From Calditrichia bacterium (GTDB lineage Bacteria > Calditrichota > Calditrichia > RBG-13-44-9 > J075): a DNA stretch of 64,000 nucleotides. The notes below the pieces were generated by a model. The model was not told where the DNA came from. It was given only the letters and a program-made list of their open reading frames with translations, and did not search any database. Each line of letters starts with the position of its first letter. The stretch's first letter is position 1. The DNA lies in assembly GCA_028284445.1 (NCBI GenBank), contig JANQRS010000018.1:210348-274347 (forward strand). Reading direction: 5' to 3'. A program made the position numbers and the translations under genes. This document shows, piece by piece, positions 1 to 8,026 of the stretch.

Positions 1-1083
1 GTAAAAGGGAGCACGATTCCAGGAGCCATGAAACGTGACGAATGCGCCGTTTCGGTAGTACTGCGGGAACTGCTCGCCATCATAAAACGCCATGCCGTTC
101 GGCGCGTAATGTGCTGGAAAAGCAATAATCGGATCGAGGGATCCCGGCCTATCGCACTCAATAGTACCATCGCCACCATACTCCGGACTGAGCAGCTTTT
201 TCTCCTTGATGTGGTCATAGTAACAGTAAGGCCAACCGCAGTCACTGCCATCCTCTACCGCGAAGAATTCTTCAGAGGGCATATCAGCGTTGTATTTTTG
301 ATCAAAAAGCTCCGGCCACATCACGTCAAACTGATCGCGGCCATGCTGAACAAGATAGAGCTTGTTCGTGTGCTTGTCCCAATCTAATGCCAGGGCATTG
401 CGAATACCGGTTGCATAGCGATATCCATCGCGCATCTGATGCTGATCCGGCTTTGCGGCATCAAAGCGCCAGATGCCGGCGTACTTCTCCAGCAAAGGAC
501 AAGGGTCCATACCGGGACTTCCGGCTTCACGGTCTGTTTCCTGACAGGCATTAGATGGCGCACCGACATTCACATACATATTTCCGGCACTATCGAATGC
601 CATGTTCTTGGAAGCGTGCTGGCGCTCCAGAACAAATCCCCCGGCAATGGTTTGCGGCGCCCCGGTCGGCACCAGATTACCATCCAGCTTATAGCGAACG
701 ACATGGGTATCAGATGCCGCATAAAGATGATTGTCATAAATCGACACGCCGGTACCAAAGATATCACCGAAATAGGCAGTGGTATCAGCAATGCCATCCC
801 CGTTGATATCACGGAGAGCGGCAATCCCCGAACCATCCTTCGGGCGACGAAGCATTGCATAAATATCGCCATTGCTGTTTACGGCAATATGGCGTACAAA
901 GCCGACGCTGTCCGCAACCAGCACAGCAGCAAATCCATCCGGCAAGGTAATCCCGCCGTTATCCTTAGCCTGCACCAACTCTGCTGAAGCTTTAATGGAG
1001 TTCGCTTCCGGTTCCGCTTGCTCCGCACATGCCATTAGCAAACAAAACGTCAGCACTATCAAAAAATATTTTTGTGTATTCAT
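1..1083 (-). CDS. PQQ-dependent sugar dehydrogenase-like lipoprotein, 3' end cut by window edge
   Basis: This open frame of 361 codons starts at the ATG at 1083 and runs off the left edge without a stop. The N-terminus has a hydrophobic stretch ending in LLMAC, so it is probably a lipoprotein. The rest reads as the six-bladed propeller of the soluble glucose/L-sorbosone dehydrogenase family (GSDH-like). Visible blocks are an early GFAAVLVAD strand, KNMAFDSAGNMYVNVG, GIRNALALDWD, YLVQHGRDQFDVMWPELF and FVTFHGSWNR near the cut end. In this family PQQ oxidises an aldose or sugar derivative in the periplasm and passes electrons to a quinone or cytochrome. Two exported redox cytochromes lie within 23 kb, which fits. 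It is divergent from the next gene across a 122-bp spacer. The substrate cannot be told, and a PQQ-free propeller is possible. Confidence 0.85.
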   Translation of the reverse strand, partial: MNTQKYFLIVLTFCLLMACAEQAEPEANSIKASAELVQAKDNGGITLPDGFAAVLVADSVGFVRHIAVNSNGDIYAMLRRPKDGSGIAALRDINGDGIADTTAYFGDIFGTGVSIYDNHLYAASDTHVVRYKLDGNLVPTGAPQTIAGGFVLERQHASKNMAFDSAGNMYVNVGAPSNACQETDREAGSPGMDPCPLLEKYAGIWRFDAAKPDQHQMRDGYRYATGIRNALALDWDKHTNKLYLVQHGRDQFDVMWPELFDQKYNADMPSEEFFAVEDGSDCGWPYCYYDHIKEKKLLSPEYGGDGTIECDRPGSLDPIIAFPAHYAPNGMAFYDGEQFPQYYRNGAFVTFHGSWNRAPFY

Positions 1084-1099
1084 AAGTCCCCCAATGGTG

Positions 1100-1148
1100 A
1101 ATGACAAATGCATAACGACAAGTGATTTGTCATTATGCATTTGTCATT
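1100..1148. promoter_or_regulatory. Large inverted repeat in a divergent promoter region
   Basis: Two perfect 16-bp arms (1100-1115 and 1133-1148, left arm AATGACAAATGCATAA) enclose a loop that itself contains a GACAA/TTGTC pair. It lies between the divergent starts at 1083 and 1206. It could be an operator or a hairpin repeat. Its GACAAATG words resemble the heptamer arrays elsewhere in the window, so a repeat origin is as likely as a regulatory one. Confidence 0.5.
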
Positions 1149-1205
1149 TATATCATTTTCACGCTTTATTTAAGTTGCACAATCAAAAGACAAAAGGACT
1201 TTATC

Positions 1206-2105
1206 ATGAGCCGAATTATTCTCAGCCTCTGGCTGCTGCTTGTCCCGTCTCTAATTCTTTCCGGACCAGAAATCGATGAGAAATTAACGGAGATGTTATC
1301 TGAAGCAATTGACGGTTTTCCAGGTGATGTTGGTATTTATGTTGAACACCTGTCGCGTGACCTAAAAGTTGAAATCGACGCCGACACCCTCTTCCCGACA
1401 GCCAGCATGATAAAAGTGCCCATAATGATACAGATTTTTGAATTAATCGAGAAGGGCGAATTGGACTACCGTGAAGAATTAGCCTGGTACGCCGACTCTA
1501 TCAATTATCCATACGGCGGCGGTATCCTTTCATCGTTTGAAGACGGTAAAGAGATCGCCCTGGACAAAATCGTTTCCCTGATGATGACTTATAGCGACAA
1601 TCACGCCAGCCTTTGGTGCCAGAAACTGGCCAGCGGTGAACGCATCAATAAATGGCTGGTGAAAAACGGCTATGAAGGTACACGAATGAATTCCCGAACG
1701 GAGGGACGTCAGGGCGACTGGAAAAAATACGGCTGGGGACAAACCACTCCCCGTGAAATGGCGCGTCTCGTTAAAAGTATCCGGCAACGCGCGATTATCT
1801 CTGATTGGGCCTGTGATGAAATGTATCGGGTAATGGCGCGTCCTTATTGGAACCAGGAAGCGCTTTCGCAGATTCCACCTTATGTCCAGGCAGCCAGCAA
1901 AAATGGCGCGGTTAGCGCAAGCCGCTCTGAAGTTGTATTAGTGAATGCACCAAGTGGTGACTACCTCTTTTGCGTGATTACGAAAAATCAGAAGGACAAA
2001 AGCTGGGAACAAAACAATGACGGATTTGTGCTCATCCGTACAGTTTCACGGATTCTATGGCAGTATTTTGAGCCGGATTCTGAATGGGCAGCTGGAAAGA
2101 AGTAA
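1206..2105 (+). CDS. Class A beta-lactamase-fold serine hydrolase, exported
   Basis: A 299-residue exported protein of the beta-lactamase/transpeptidase-like superfamily (Beta-lactamase2 type). The start at 1206 gives a clean signal peptide (MSRIILSLWLLLVPSLILS) and has an AGG about 9 nt upstream; the frame is open further upstream but through the inverted repeat. The catalytic SxxK is S-M-I-K at residues 67-70, followed by Y-S-D-N at 129-132 (the class A SDN motif). A TTPREMA block at about 180 matches class A enzymes. The third motif is K-N-G at 232-234 instead of K-T/S-G, and a classical ExxxN omega-loop motif is not obvious. It may therefore be a peptidoglycan- or peptide-acting hydrolase rather than a true resistance enzyme. 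Its neighbours are sugar-oxidation genes, so context does not settle the role. Confidence 0.85.
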   Translation: MSRIILSLWLLLVPSLILSGPEIDEKLTEMLSEAIDGFPGDVGIYVEHLSRDLKVEIDADTLFPTASMIKVPIMIQIFELIEKGELDYREELAWYADSINYPYGGGILSSFEDGKEIALDKIVSLMMTYSDNHASLWCQKLASGERINKWLVKNGYEGTRMNSRTEGRQGDWKKYGWGQTTPREMARLVKSIRQRAIISDWACDEMYRVMARPYWNQEALSQIPPYVQAASKNGAVSASRSEVVLVNAPSGDYLFCVITKNQKDKSWEQNNDGFVLIRTVSRILWQYFEPDSEWAAGKK

Positions 2106-2171
2106 ATTCCAAATGCCAGTATGATATAGTAGCCAATTCTGGCGGGTCATCATGAATTCTATAATTGCACA

Positions 2172-2217
2172 TTATCCCCCCTCTATGTCCCCCCGGGGGG
2201 ACATAGAGGGGGGATAA
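2172..2217. repeat. Palindrome family B, copy 1
   Basis: A perfect 46-bp palindrome (arms 2172-2194 and 2195-2217) with a C6/G6 centre and a CTCTATGT stem. It lies 66 nt after the stop of the gene ending at 2105. Related copies are at 33341, 38352 and 57803. It can fold as a very stable hairpin in RNA from either strand, but no T-run follows. Confidence 0.9.
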
Positions 2218-2259
2218 CATCTGATAAAACCCGCATATTACAAGCGTTTCGGAGAAGGA

Positions 2260-3225
2260 ATGACCTTTTCATTCACAAAAATCCTTTTCGTCGTCATCCT
2301 TGGCATGCAATGCCTCTGGGGTGGATGGCAGTTAAAATTACCGCCTCAAAGCGTTGTTGAACAGGAAGGCGTTGCGTACATCCGGCCAATGTGGTCTCCG
2401 AAAGGCCAGTTGATTGCCTTTACACAGGAGCGGCATCGCGGACTGTGGATTCTTAACACGGAAAATGGCCAGACTCAAATGCTTACGGATGAAACCGGGG
2501 CCGGCTTTGGTTTTAGCTGGTCAAACAACGGCGAAGCCATCGTCACACGCATTACGCGCTATGAAGAGAAGAAACCAATCAATGAAGTAAAGATTTTTGA
2601 TGTGGCCACCCAACAAACCTGGACAGCTTCGGACAAACCCGGGCACTTTATGGGACTGCCGCGCTGGTCTTCGGATGACAGCAAAGTATATATCATGGGC
2701 ACAAGCAATATTACTATTTTTGAATCCGGCGTTGCCGGGGCATCGGCAGCCCTTAGCGGACAATCCCCCGCGCCATTGGTGTATCTCTCTGGCGGTAAAA
2801 TAGTTGTCGACAAATACCTGGTGAACGAAAAAGCGGTACTTGATCCGTTAAAGGATCGTCGCTACATCAATTTGCAAGTATCACCGGACGGCAGGCAAGT
2901 AGCTTTCGAAGTGATTGGCGGCAATATGTTTGTGATGAATAGTGACGGCAGCGAGCTTGTTGATCTCGGCATTGGCCATCGACCACAGTGGTCGCCGGAC
3001 GGTAACCACCTCGTTTACATGATCACCGCTGATGACGGTCATCTGTATACTCAGGCAGATATCTATTTAATTCATCGCGATGGCAGCGGAAAGACCAACC
3101 TGACGCAGTCGGTTGACATTTTAGAGATGAATCCCAGCTGGTCGGCCGATGGCCGCTTTATTGCTTTCAACACCAAGCCGGAGGGTACGATCTATATCTC
3201 CGAGATTGTGCGTACTGAAAATTGA
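2260..3225 (+). CDS. TolB-like WD40/PD40 beta-propeller protein, exported
   Basis: A 321-residue protein with an N-terminal hydrophobic signal or anchor (residues 6-22) and at least six PD40-type propeller strands: RPMWSPKGQLIAFT, GFSWSNNGEAIV, LPRWSSDDSKVYI, LQVSPDGRQVAFE, RPQWSPDGNHLVY and NPSWSADGRFIAF. This W-S-P-D-G pattern is that of TolB C-terminal repeats and of the N-terminal domain of S9 peptidases. No catalytic domain follows, so it is most likely a periplasmic binding or scaffold propeller. GGAG lies 5 nt before the ATG. The preceding gene is 155 bp away with a palindrome between, so it may have its own promoter. No specific function can be assigned. Confidence 0.85.
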   Translation: MTFSFTKILFVVILGMQCLWGGWQLKLPPQSVVEQEGVAYIRPMWSPKGQLIAFTQERHRGLWILNTENGQTQMLTDETGAGFGFSWSNNGEAIVTRITRYEEKKPINEVKIFDVATQQTWTASDKPGHFMGLPRWSSDDSKVYIMGTSNITIFESGVAGASAALSGQSPAPLVYLSGGKIVVDKYLVNEKAVLDPLKDRRYINLQVSPDGRQVAFEVIGGNMFVMNSDGSELVDLGIGHRPQWSPDGNHLVYMITADDGHLYTQADIYLIHRDGSGKTNLTQSVDILEMNPSWSADGRFIAFNTKPEGTIYISEIVRTEN

Positions 3226-3271
3226 GTTGTTGCTGCGAAGCCATGTATTAACAGCGGTTTATGTGCTTAAG

Positions 3272-3468
3272 CCACCCTTAAATCTCCTCGCGGGAAGGGA
3301 GGGTGCTGCAAAACGAAAAAGATCAACACGAATCCTCGCAAATGGACACAAATTGTTCAATAATCCGCGGGTCAAGTATAGAATTCACTTGCAATTTCGT
3401 GAACATTCGCGTCGATTCGTGGTAAATCTTTACACTGCAACACCCTGAGGGGACTTAGGGGTGGGTTT
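3272..3468. repeat. Composite hairpin element between convergent genes
   Basis: Imperfect arms of about 29 nt (3326-3354 and 3393-3422) form a long hairpin with a CACGAATC-type stem. Outside them lie the two halves of what looks like one GC-rich palindrome: 3272-3306 (CCACCCTTAAATC and following) and 3441-3468 (GGACTTAGGGGTGGG). The arrangement suggests one repeat nested in another. It sits between the convergent genes ending at 3225 and 3482, where it may act as a bidirectional terminator. Confidence 0.65.
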
Positions 3469-3481
3469 GACGCCTATTTGA

Positions 3482-6400
3482 TCATTTCACCAACAACAAA
3501 CGCTTGGCCAGAGATTGCTTATTAAAGGCCAGCCGATAAATGTAAATCCCGCTCGGCAAGTGCTGAGCATCAAATTCAACTTCATAATGCCCAGCTGCCT
3601 TTTTCCCCTTCACCAAGGTTTGTACTTCCCGCCCGAGCATATCGTAAATAACAAGTTGCACCTCGCCGGCCGACGGTAAATCGTATGCTATTGTCGTCCG
3701 TGGATTAAAGGGATTTGGGAAATTCTGATAGAGCTGAAACTGCTCCGGAATACCGGCTGTTTCGCTACCAATCGCTAATGGCGCACTGCTTTTCTTCACC
3801 AGACGAAGTTCGTCAAACCAAATCTGGCCCGATTCCGCGGAAGCATCGGGAAGATAAGCAAGCTGGTAGCTATCAAAGCGGAGCGAACCGGTAGCTGCGC
3901 CATCTCCCAGCCAGGTTCCGTAACTGCCCGGATCCCCCATATCCCATTCAACAAGACGCCAACCAACCCAATCGATATCAATCCAGGCACTCACTTCGTG
4001 ATTATTGGCGCCAATGCTCGGCACATTATCGTCTACCGCAAATCGGAATTGGGTATTGCTCCCGTCACCAAAGACATAACATTGGAGGGTATAGCTACTG
4101 TCGAACTGAACATCACGCGGCACACCGCCTGCCAGGTATTCACGCAAAAGCCATTCAGAAGATGCAGTATCCCAGGCATAGCTTAGGGAAGCGGCATCTT
4201 GCGGTTGAGAAGCCGGAAGCACCACGGACGTCGTAAAGTCGAATTGCGTGCCTGCTACCAAAATACCCACGGTTGAGCCGCTGGCATCAGGCTGCCACCA
4301 ATCGCCAGGCCCGGAGAAATCTTCAATCGTAATATTCTCGCTGTAAGCAAATTTGGAAGTCGTAAATCCATAGCTAACCGTTTCAGCAAGCAGATTGCCC
4401 AGTGTATCCGCGATATCACTGGACAATGCAAGTGTATAAGTTAGCTCTTGTCCCAGGGCATTATTGGGTTGCACACTTAGTATCGAACGCTCATCGCGAG
4501 TATTTAAACGCCATGAAAAAGGTATATCGTTACCGTCCTCCTGTAATTCGATGCTGCTATCATCGATTGTTGCAACATCTACCGTTTCATCAAACTCAAA
4601 TGTTATTAAGTCGTCAATGAGAAATTCTGTTGCGCCGGCCAAAGGCCAGTTTGAGGCGATGAGCGGCCCGCTGACATCCATTTCCAGGGTGCTAAAATTC
4701 AGAACAAAGGGATCGCCTTCAACACCGTCGCCATTGCCGTCCAGGGCTCTTCCGTTCACATCAGTCAGCGATGCATCCAGGGTCATAACATAATCGCTGG
4801 CGAAGTTCAGATCGCTACCAAAATTGATCACAACGCTGTTGTTGTCTTCTGCCCAGGCCAGGGTGCCGAGGGTAACAGCCGGTTGAAAAGAAAGAGCCGA
4901 GGCAAGATTGGCCGGGTCCATTGTCTTGGAAAAAACCAATTCGATCGTGCCATTCACCGGGATGGAATCCCCGTCAACCGGAGAACTGGATAAAATAACC
5001 GGCGCGAACGACGGTATCGGAGCACTGACCAATAAATCAGATGCCAATGATTCATTCCAGTAGCGATCGAGAGCCGTGGCATAATAATAGTAAGACCCAT
5101 TATAGTCCTGGGTGCCATCAAAGCGATCGGTATAGGCGAAAGTAACTTCACGGAATGCCGTTTCAATAATTTCATCGCTATCAAGATCAGCCACATCATC
5201 TTCGGAGCGATAGATGGCGAACCAGCGATCTTCGGGATCGCTTGAAACCGGTGTCACGGTGATCCGATATGCAAAAGAATCAAGCTTGGTCAACGATATC
5301 GTTGGGGCAGCCGGGGCAATATCATCGACCAGGCCGGTAGCAGTAATCCGCGTTTTAGAGGTAAAGAAATCTTCCCGCGCTTGATCCCAATATTGCAAAT
5401 CGCGCCAGGAATCGTAGCTAAAGAACTGAACGCCGTGCGCCCAATCAACCGATCTGACGGTGTCGATGATCGACTCATGGCGGCCAAACACATTGTCGGT
5501 CGCGAAGCGATCTGAAAAAAGGCCCACAGTATAGAGTCGCCCGGCAGCAATGGCCGGCTGCATGAAGTCGGACCAGCAGCTTGGGCAGCCGCCCTCCAGC
5601 ACATCGTAAATTGCGGCAGCGGTATTCCAGTGATAGTGCATACCGACCACCTGGTCGATATGGCCATTGTTCAGCCAACCGGCGGCATCCTGGTAAACAA
5701 TATTATACCCTTGCCAACCACCCCAATTGTAGCGTCCCAACGCTGCCGGAGACAGACGCACCCAGGGCTTGACAACGGCAATCGAATCGTGAATTGCAGC
5801 AACCAGTTCCGTAACGCTTCCGCGCCAGAAATCTTCCCAGGTAAAATACCCGAGCGGCACGCCACCACTAGCAGGATTTTCAAGGTCATAAAGGTATCGC
5901 CCGGCCGGATTCTTAACCAATTCTTCAGCCTGCGCATCACTGATCATCCCGTCCGGCAGACCAGCTGCAATATTGTCCTGAAGCATCTCAAATGTTTTGC
6001 CGGTATTGGTATATTCACTCCAGCGAACAAAATCCATATGCAAGCCGTCAACGTCATAATTATTGACAATCTCCATGGCCACCGACAAAATATGGTCGCG
6101 TGCTTCCGGAATTCCCGGCGATAACCAGGCCAGTTCCGGTGGCATAATTATACCATCCTGATCGCGGCAAATCCACTCCGGATGCAGTTGTGACGGACTA
6201 CCGGCATATTGATGACGGCTTTCAAATGTATTCATCCAGGCATGCAGTTCCAGCCCGCGCGCATGCGCCTCCTGAACGGCATATTCCAACGGATCAAAAC
6301 CCGGATCGGTAAAATCGACCAGCGGGCCCCAGGGCTCAATGGCGGAGGGATAGTATACTGTGCCGAATCGTCGAACTTGCAGCAGCACAGAGGTCATATT

Positions 6401-6709
6401 GGCCGCTTTGTGATTATCGAGCACTTCCCGAATTTGCGCCTGATTTTCAGCAACAGTATTTCCGACCGTCAGCCAATGCGAATCAATGACCCAGGTTGAG
6501 CGGAATTCTTCATTGTTGTTTTGCGCAAACAGGGCACTAGAGAAGAAGAGCATGGTTATTAAAAGGATGTTGATGCGGACCCATTCAGCTATTTTCAAAC
6601 ACCTCTCGCCAGTCCTATCGAATGTGCACGAGCGATTCATCTCGATATATGACGGTTTTACTTGCGCTAGTTGGCAGGAATTCGTGGTGTTCTCTTCTTT
6701 AAGCGACAT
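3482..6709 (-). CDS. Secreted GHL10-type glycoside hydrolase with Ig-like domains and a C-terminal sorting domain
   Basis: A large secreted enzyme of about 1075 residues. I chose the ATG at 6709 (MSLKEEN) because GGAG lies 8 nt upstream; the frame is open to 6754, and an ATG at 6640 closer to the hydrophobic stretch ILLITMLFFSSALFAQ is also possible. The first 400 residues are a GHL10/DUF187 TIM-barrel hydrolase: EFRSTWV at the start, RGLELHAWMN, and VDGLHMDFVRW, which carries the expected acidic residue. A fibronectin-III-like segment follows, then two SbsA/Big_5-type Ig domains (SSPVDGDSIPVNG and SNWPLAGATEF) and a jelly-roll-like region. The C-terminal 80 residues are a type IX-style sorting/FlgD-Ig domain (YQNFPNPFNP, then PSGIYIYRL). 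It probably attacks extracellular or peptidoglycan-like polysaccharide; the true substrate is unknown. It is divergent from the gene at 6882. Confidence 0.88.
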   Translation of the reverse strand: MSLKEENTTNSCQLAQVKPSYIEMNRSCTFDRTGERCLKIAEWVRINILLITMLFFSSALFAQNNNEEFRSTWVIDSHWLTVGNTVAENQAQIREVLDNHKAANMTSVLLQVRRFGTVYYPSAIEPWGPLVDFTDPGFDPLEYAVQEAHARGLELHAWMNTFESRHQYAGSPSQLHPEWICRDQDGIIMPPELAWLSPGIPEARDHILSVAMEIVNNYDVDGLHMDFVRWSEYTNTGKTFEMLQDNIAAGLPDGMISDAQAEELVKNPAGRYLYDLENPASGGVPLGYFTWEDFWRGSVTELVAAIHDSIAVVKPWVRLSPAALGRYNWGGWQGYNIVYQDAAGWLNNGHIDQVVGMHYHWNTAAAIYDVLEGGCPSCWSDFMQPAIAAGRLYTVGLFSDRFATDNVFGRHESIIDTVRSVDWAHGVQFFSYDSWRDLQYWDQAREDFFTSKTRITATGLVDDIAPAAPTISLTKLDSFAYRITVTPVSSDPEDRWFAIYRSEDDVADLDSDEIIETAFREVTFAYTDRFDGTQDYNGSYYYYATALDRYWNESLASDLLVSAPIPSFAPVILSSSPVDGDSIPVNGTIELVFSKTMDPANLASALSFQPAVTLGTLAWAEDNNSVVINFGSDLNFASDYVMTLDASLTDVNGRALDGNGDGVEGDPFVLNFSTLEMDVSGPLIASNWPLAGATEFLIDDLITFEFDETVDVATIDDSSIELQEDGNDIPFSWRLNTRDERSILSVQPNNALGQELTYTLALSSDIADTLGNLLAETVSYGFTTSKFAYSENITIEDFSGPGDWWQPDASGSTVGILVAGTQFDFTTSVVLPASQPQDAASLSYAWDTASSEWLLREYLAGGVPRDVQFDSSYTLQCYVFGDGSNTQFRFAVDDNVPSIGANNHEVSAWIDIDWVGWRLVEWDMGDPGSYGTWLGDGAATGSLRFDSYQLAYLPDASAESGQIWFDELRLVKKSSAPLAIGSETAGIPEQFQLYQNFPNPFNPRTTIAYDLPSAGEVQLVIYDMLGREVQTLVKGKKAAGHYEVEFDAQHLPSGIYIYRLAFNKQSLAKRLLLVK

Positions 6710-6881
6710 CTCTAATTCTCCATTGAATTGTTTGCGATGGGATAAAAATAACATAGTAAAGCCGGCATAAAAATGATAGTCAAATCAGACACCGGGATGA
6801 TACGATTTCGGCACCTTGCATATGTCAGCCTGTTTTCGGACATTTCTCCAGCCCATCTATTTCAACAGCGAGGAGATGATT

Positions 6882-7838
6882 ATGCAGAAACCCAAAACGA
6901 CACCTGATGAAGTGAGCACATCGATCAACCGGAGACGATTTATTGGCGGCGGCGTGGCCCTGGCAGCGGCCTTGCCATTTAGCATGGCATCCGGCGGCGG
7001 TGCAACCGCGCAAAAACGTCAAAAAACTTTTAACCTCAAATATGCACCGCATTTTGGCATGTTTAAGGAACATGCAGGACCGGACTTGATTGACCAGTTG
7101 AAATTTATGGCAGAACAAGGGTTTACGGCATTGGAAGACAACGGTATGATGGGACGAGATGTGGCCATGCAGGAAAAAATTGCCAGCACCATGAGCAATT
7201 TAGGGATGACCATGGGGGTCTTCGTCACGCACGCGGAATTTGGCAAAACCACTTTCGTCAACGGTGATAAAGAGACGCGCGACATGCTCATCGCCCAGGT
7301 GAAAAAAGCGGTGGAAGTGGCGAAACGAGTCAATGCGAAGTGGACTACGGTTGTGCCGGGTCAATTTAACACCCGTCTTGAATGGGACTATCAAACCGCC
7401 AATTGCATTGAAAATCTGAAGTGGTGTGCGGATGTTTGTGAAAAGGCAGGACTAATTATGGTGCTGGAACCCCTTAATCCCTGGCGGGATCATCCCGGCC
7501 TCTTCCTGACCAAGATCCCTCAGGCTTATCAAATTTGCAAAGCAGTGGACAGTCCATCCTGTAAGATTCTGAACGATCTATATCACCAGCAAATCACTGA
7601 AGGCAATCTCATTCCAAATATTGATAAGGCCTGGGATGAGATCGCCTACTTCCAGGTGGGCGATAATCCCGGCCGTAAAGAGCCGACTACTGGTGAAATC
7701 AATTATCTGAATGTCTTCCGCCATATTCACAGCAAAGGATTCACCGGCATTGTTGGTATGGAGCACGGCAACAGCAAGCCTGGCAAGGCTGGCGAACAGG
7801 CAGTTATTGCTGCGTATCGGGCATGTGACAGGTTTTAA
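6882..7838 (+). CDS. Tat-exported sugar isomerase/epimerase-like TIM barrel (hydroxypyruvate isomerase-like)
   Basis: A 318-residue protein. The second of two in-frame ATGs (6882) is preferred: AGGAG lies 6 nt upstream, while the upstream ATG abuts it. A Tat signal (N-R-R-R-F-I-G-G-G, then an alanine-rich stretch) predicts export of the folded protein. The mature part is an AP-endonuclease-2/xylose-isomerase-like barrel: YAPHFGMFKEHAG, VLEPLNPWRDHPG and GIVGMEHGNS, whose Glu and His residues are the usual metal and acid-base positions. Family members include hydroxypyruvate isomerase. Tat-exported forms also occur beside exported Gfo/Idh/MocA oxidoreductases in 3-keto-glycoside pathways, and such a gene follows here convergently. 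The substrate is inferred only from context. Confidence 0.87.
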   Translation: MQKPKTTPDEVSTSINRRRFIGGGVALAAALPFSMASGGGATAQKRQKTFNLKYAPHFGMFKEHAGPDLIDQLKFMAEQGFTALEDNGMMGRDVAMQEKIASTMSNLGMTMGVFVTHAEFGKTTFVNGDKETRDMLIAQVKKAVEVAKRVNAKWTTVVPGQFNTRLEWDYQTANCIENLKWCADVCEKAGLIMVLEPLNPWRDHPGLFLTKIPQAYQICKAVDSPSCKILNDLYHQQITEGNLIPNIDKAWDEIAYFQVGDNPGRKEPTTGEINYLNVFRHIHSKGFTGIVGMEHGNSKPGKAGEQAVIAAYRACDRF

Positions 7839-7861
7839 ATCTGTCAATCTGCCAATATGTA

Positions 7862-8024
7862 AATCTGCAAGAAGCAGAAAGATGACCGCGAAGAGCGCCA
7901 AAGACAGCGAAGGAAGACAAAGAGAACAAAAACACGTCCTTGATTTCTTCTTCGCTTGACTTAGCGGTTCTTAGGGTCCCTTCGCGGTTTATTACCGTTT
8001 TGCTTATTTGGCGTTTTGCAGATT
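7862..8024. repeat. Dispersed hairpin element between convergent genes
   Basis: Outer 9-bp arms AATCTGCAA (7862-7870) and TTGCAGATT (8016-8024) enclose imperfect inner arms at 7884-7919 and 7948-7988, rich in ACCGCGAAG and AGCGAAG words. A partial relative with CGCTAAGAGCGC words occurs near 57700. It separates two convergent genes. Confidence 0.6.
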
Positions 8025-8026
8025 GG

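Noticed and set aside
28..987. Plus-strand open frames across 28-987
   Set aside because: They are antisense shadows of the partial sugar dehydrogenase (1-1083, minus), which has a continuous frame and clear family motifs.
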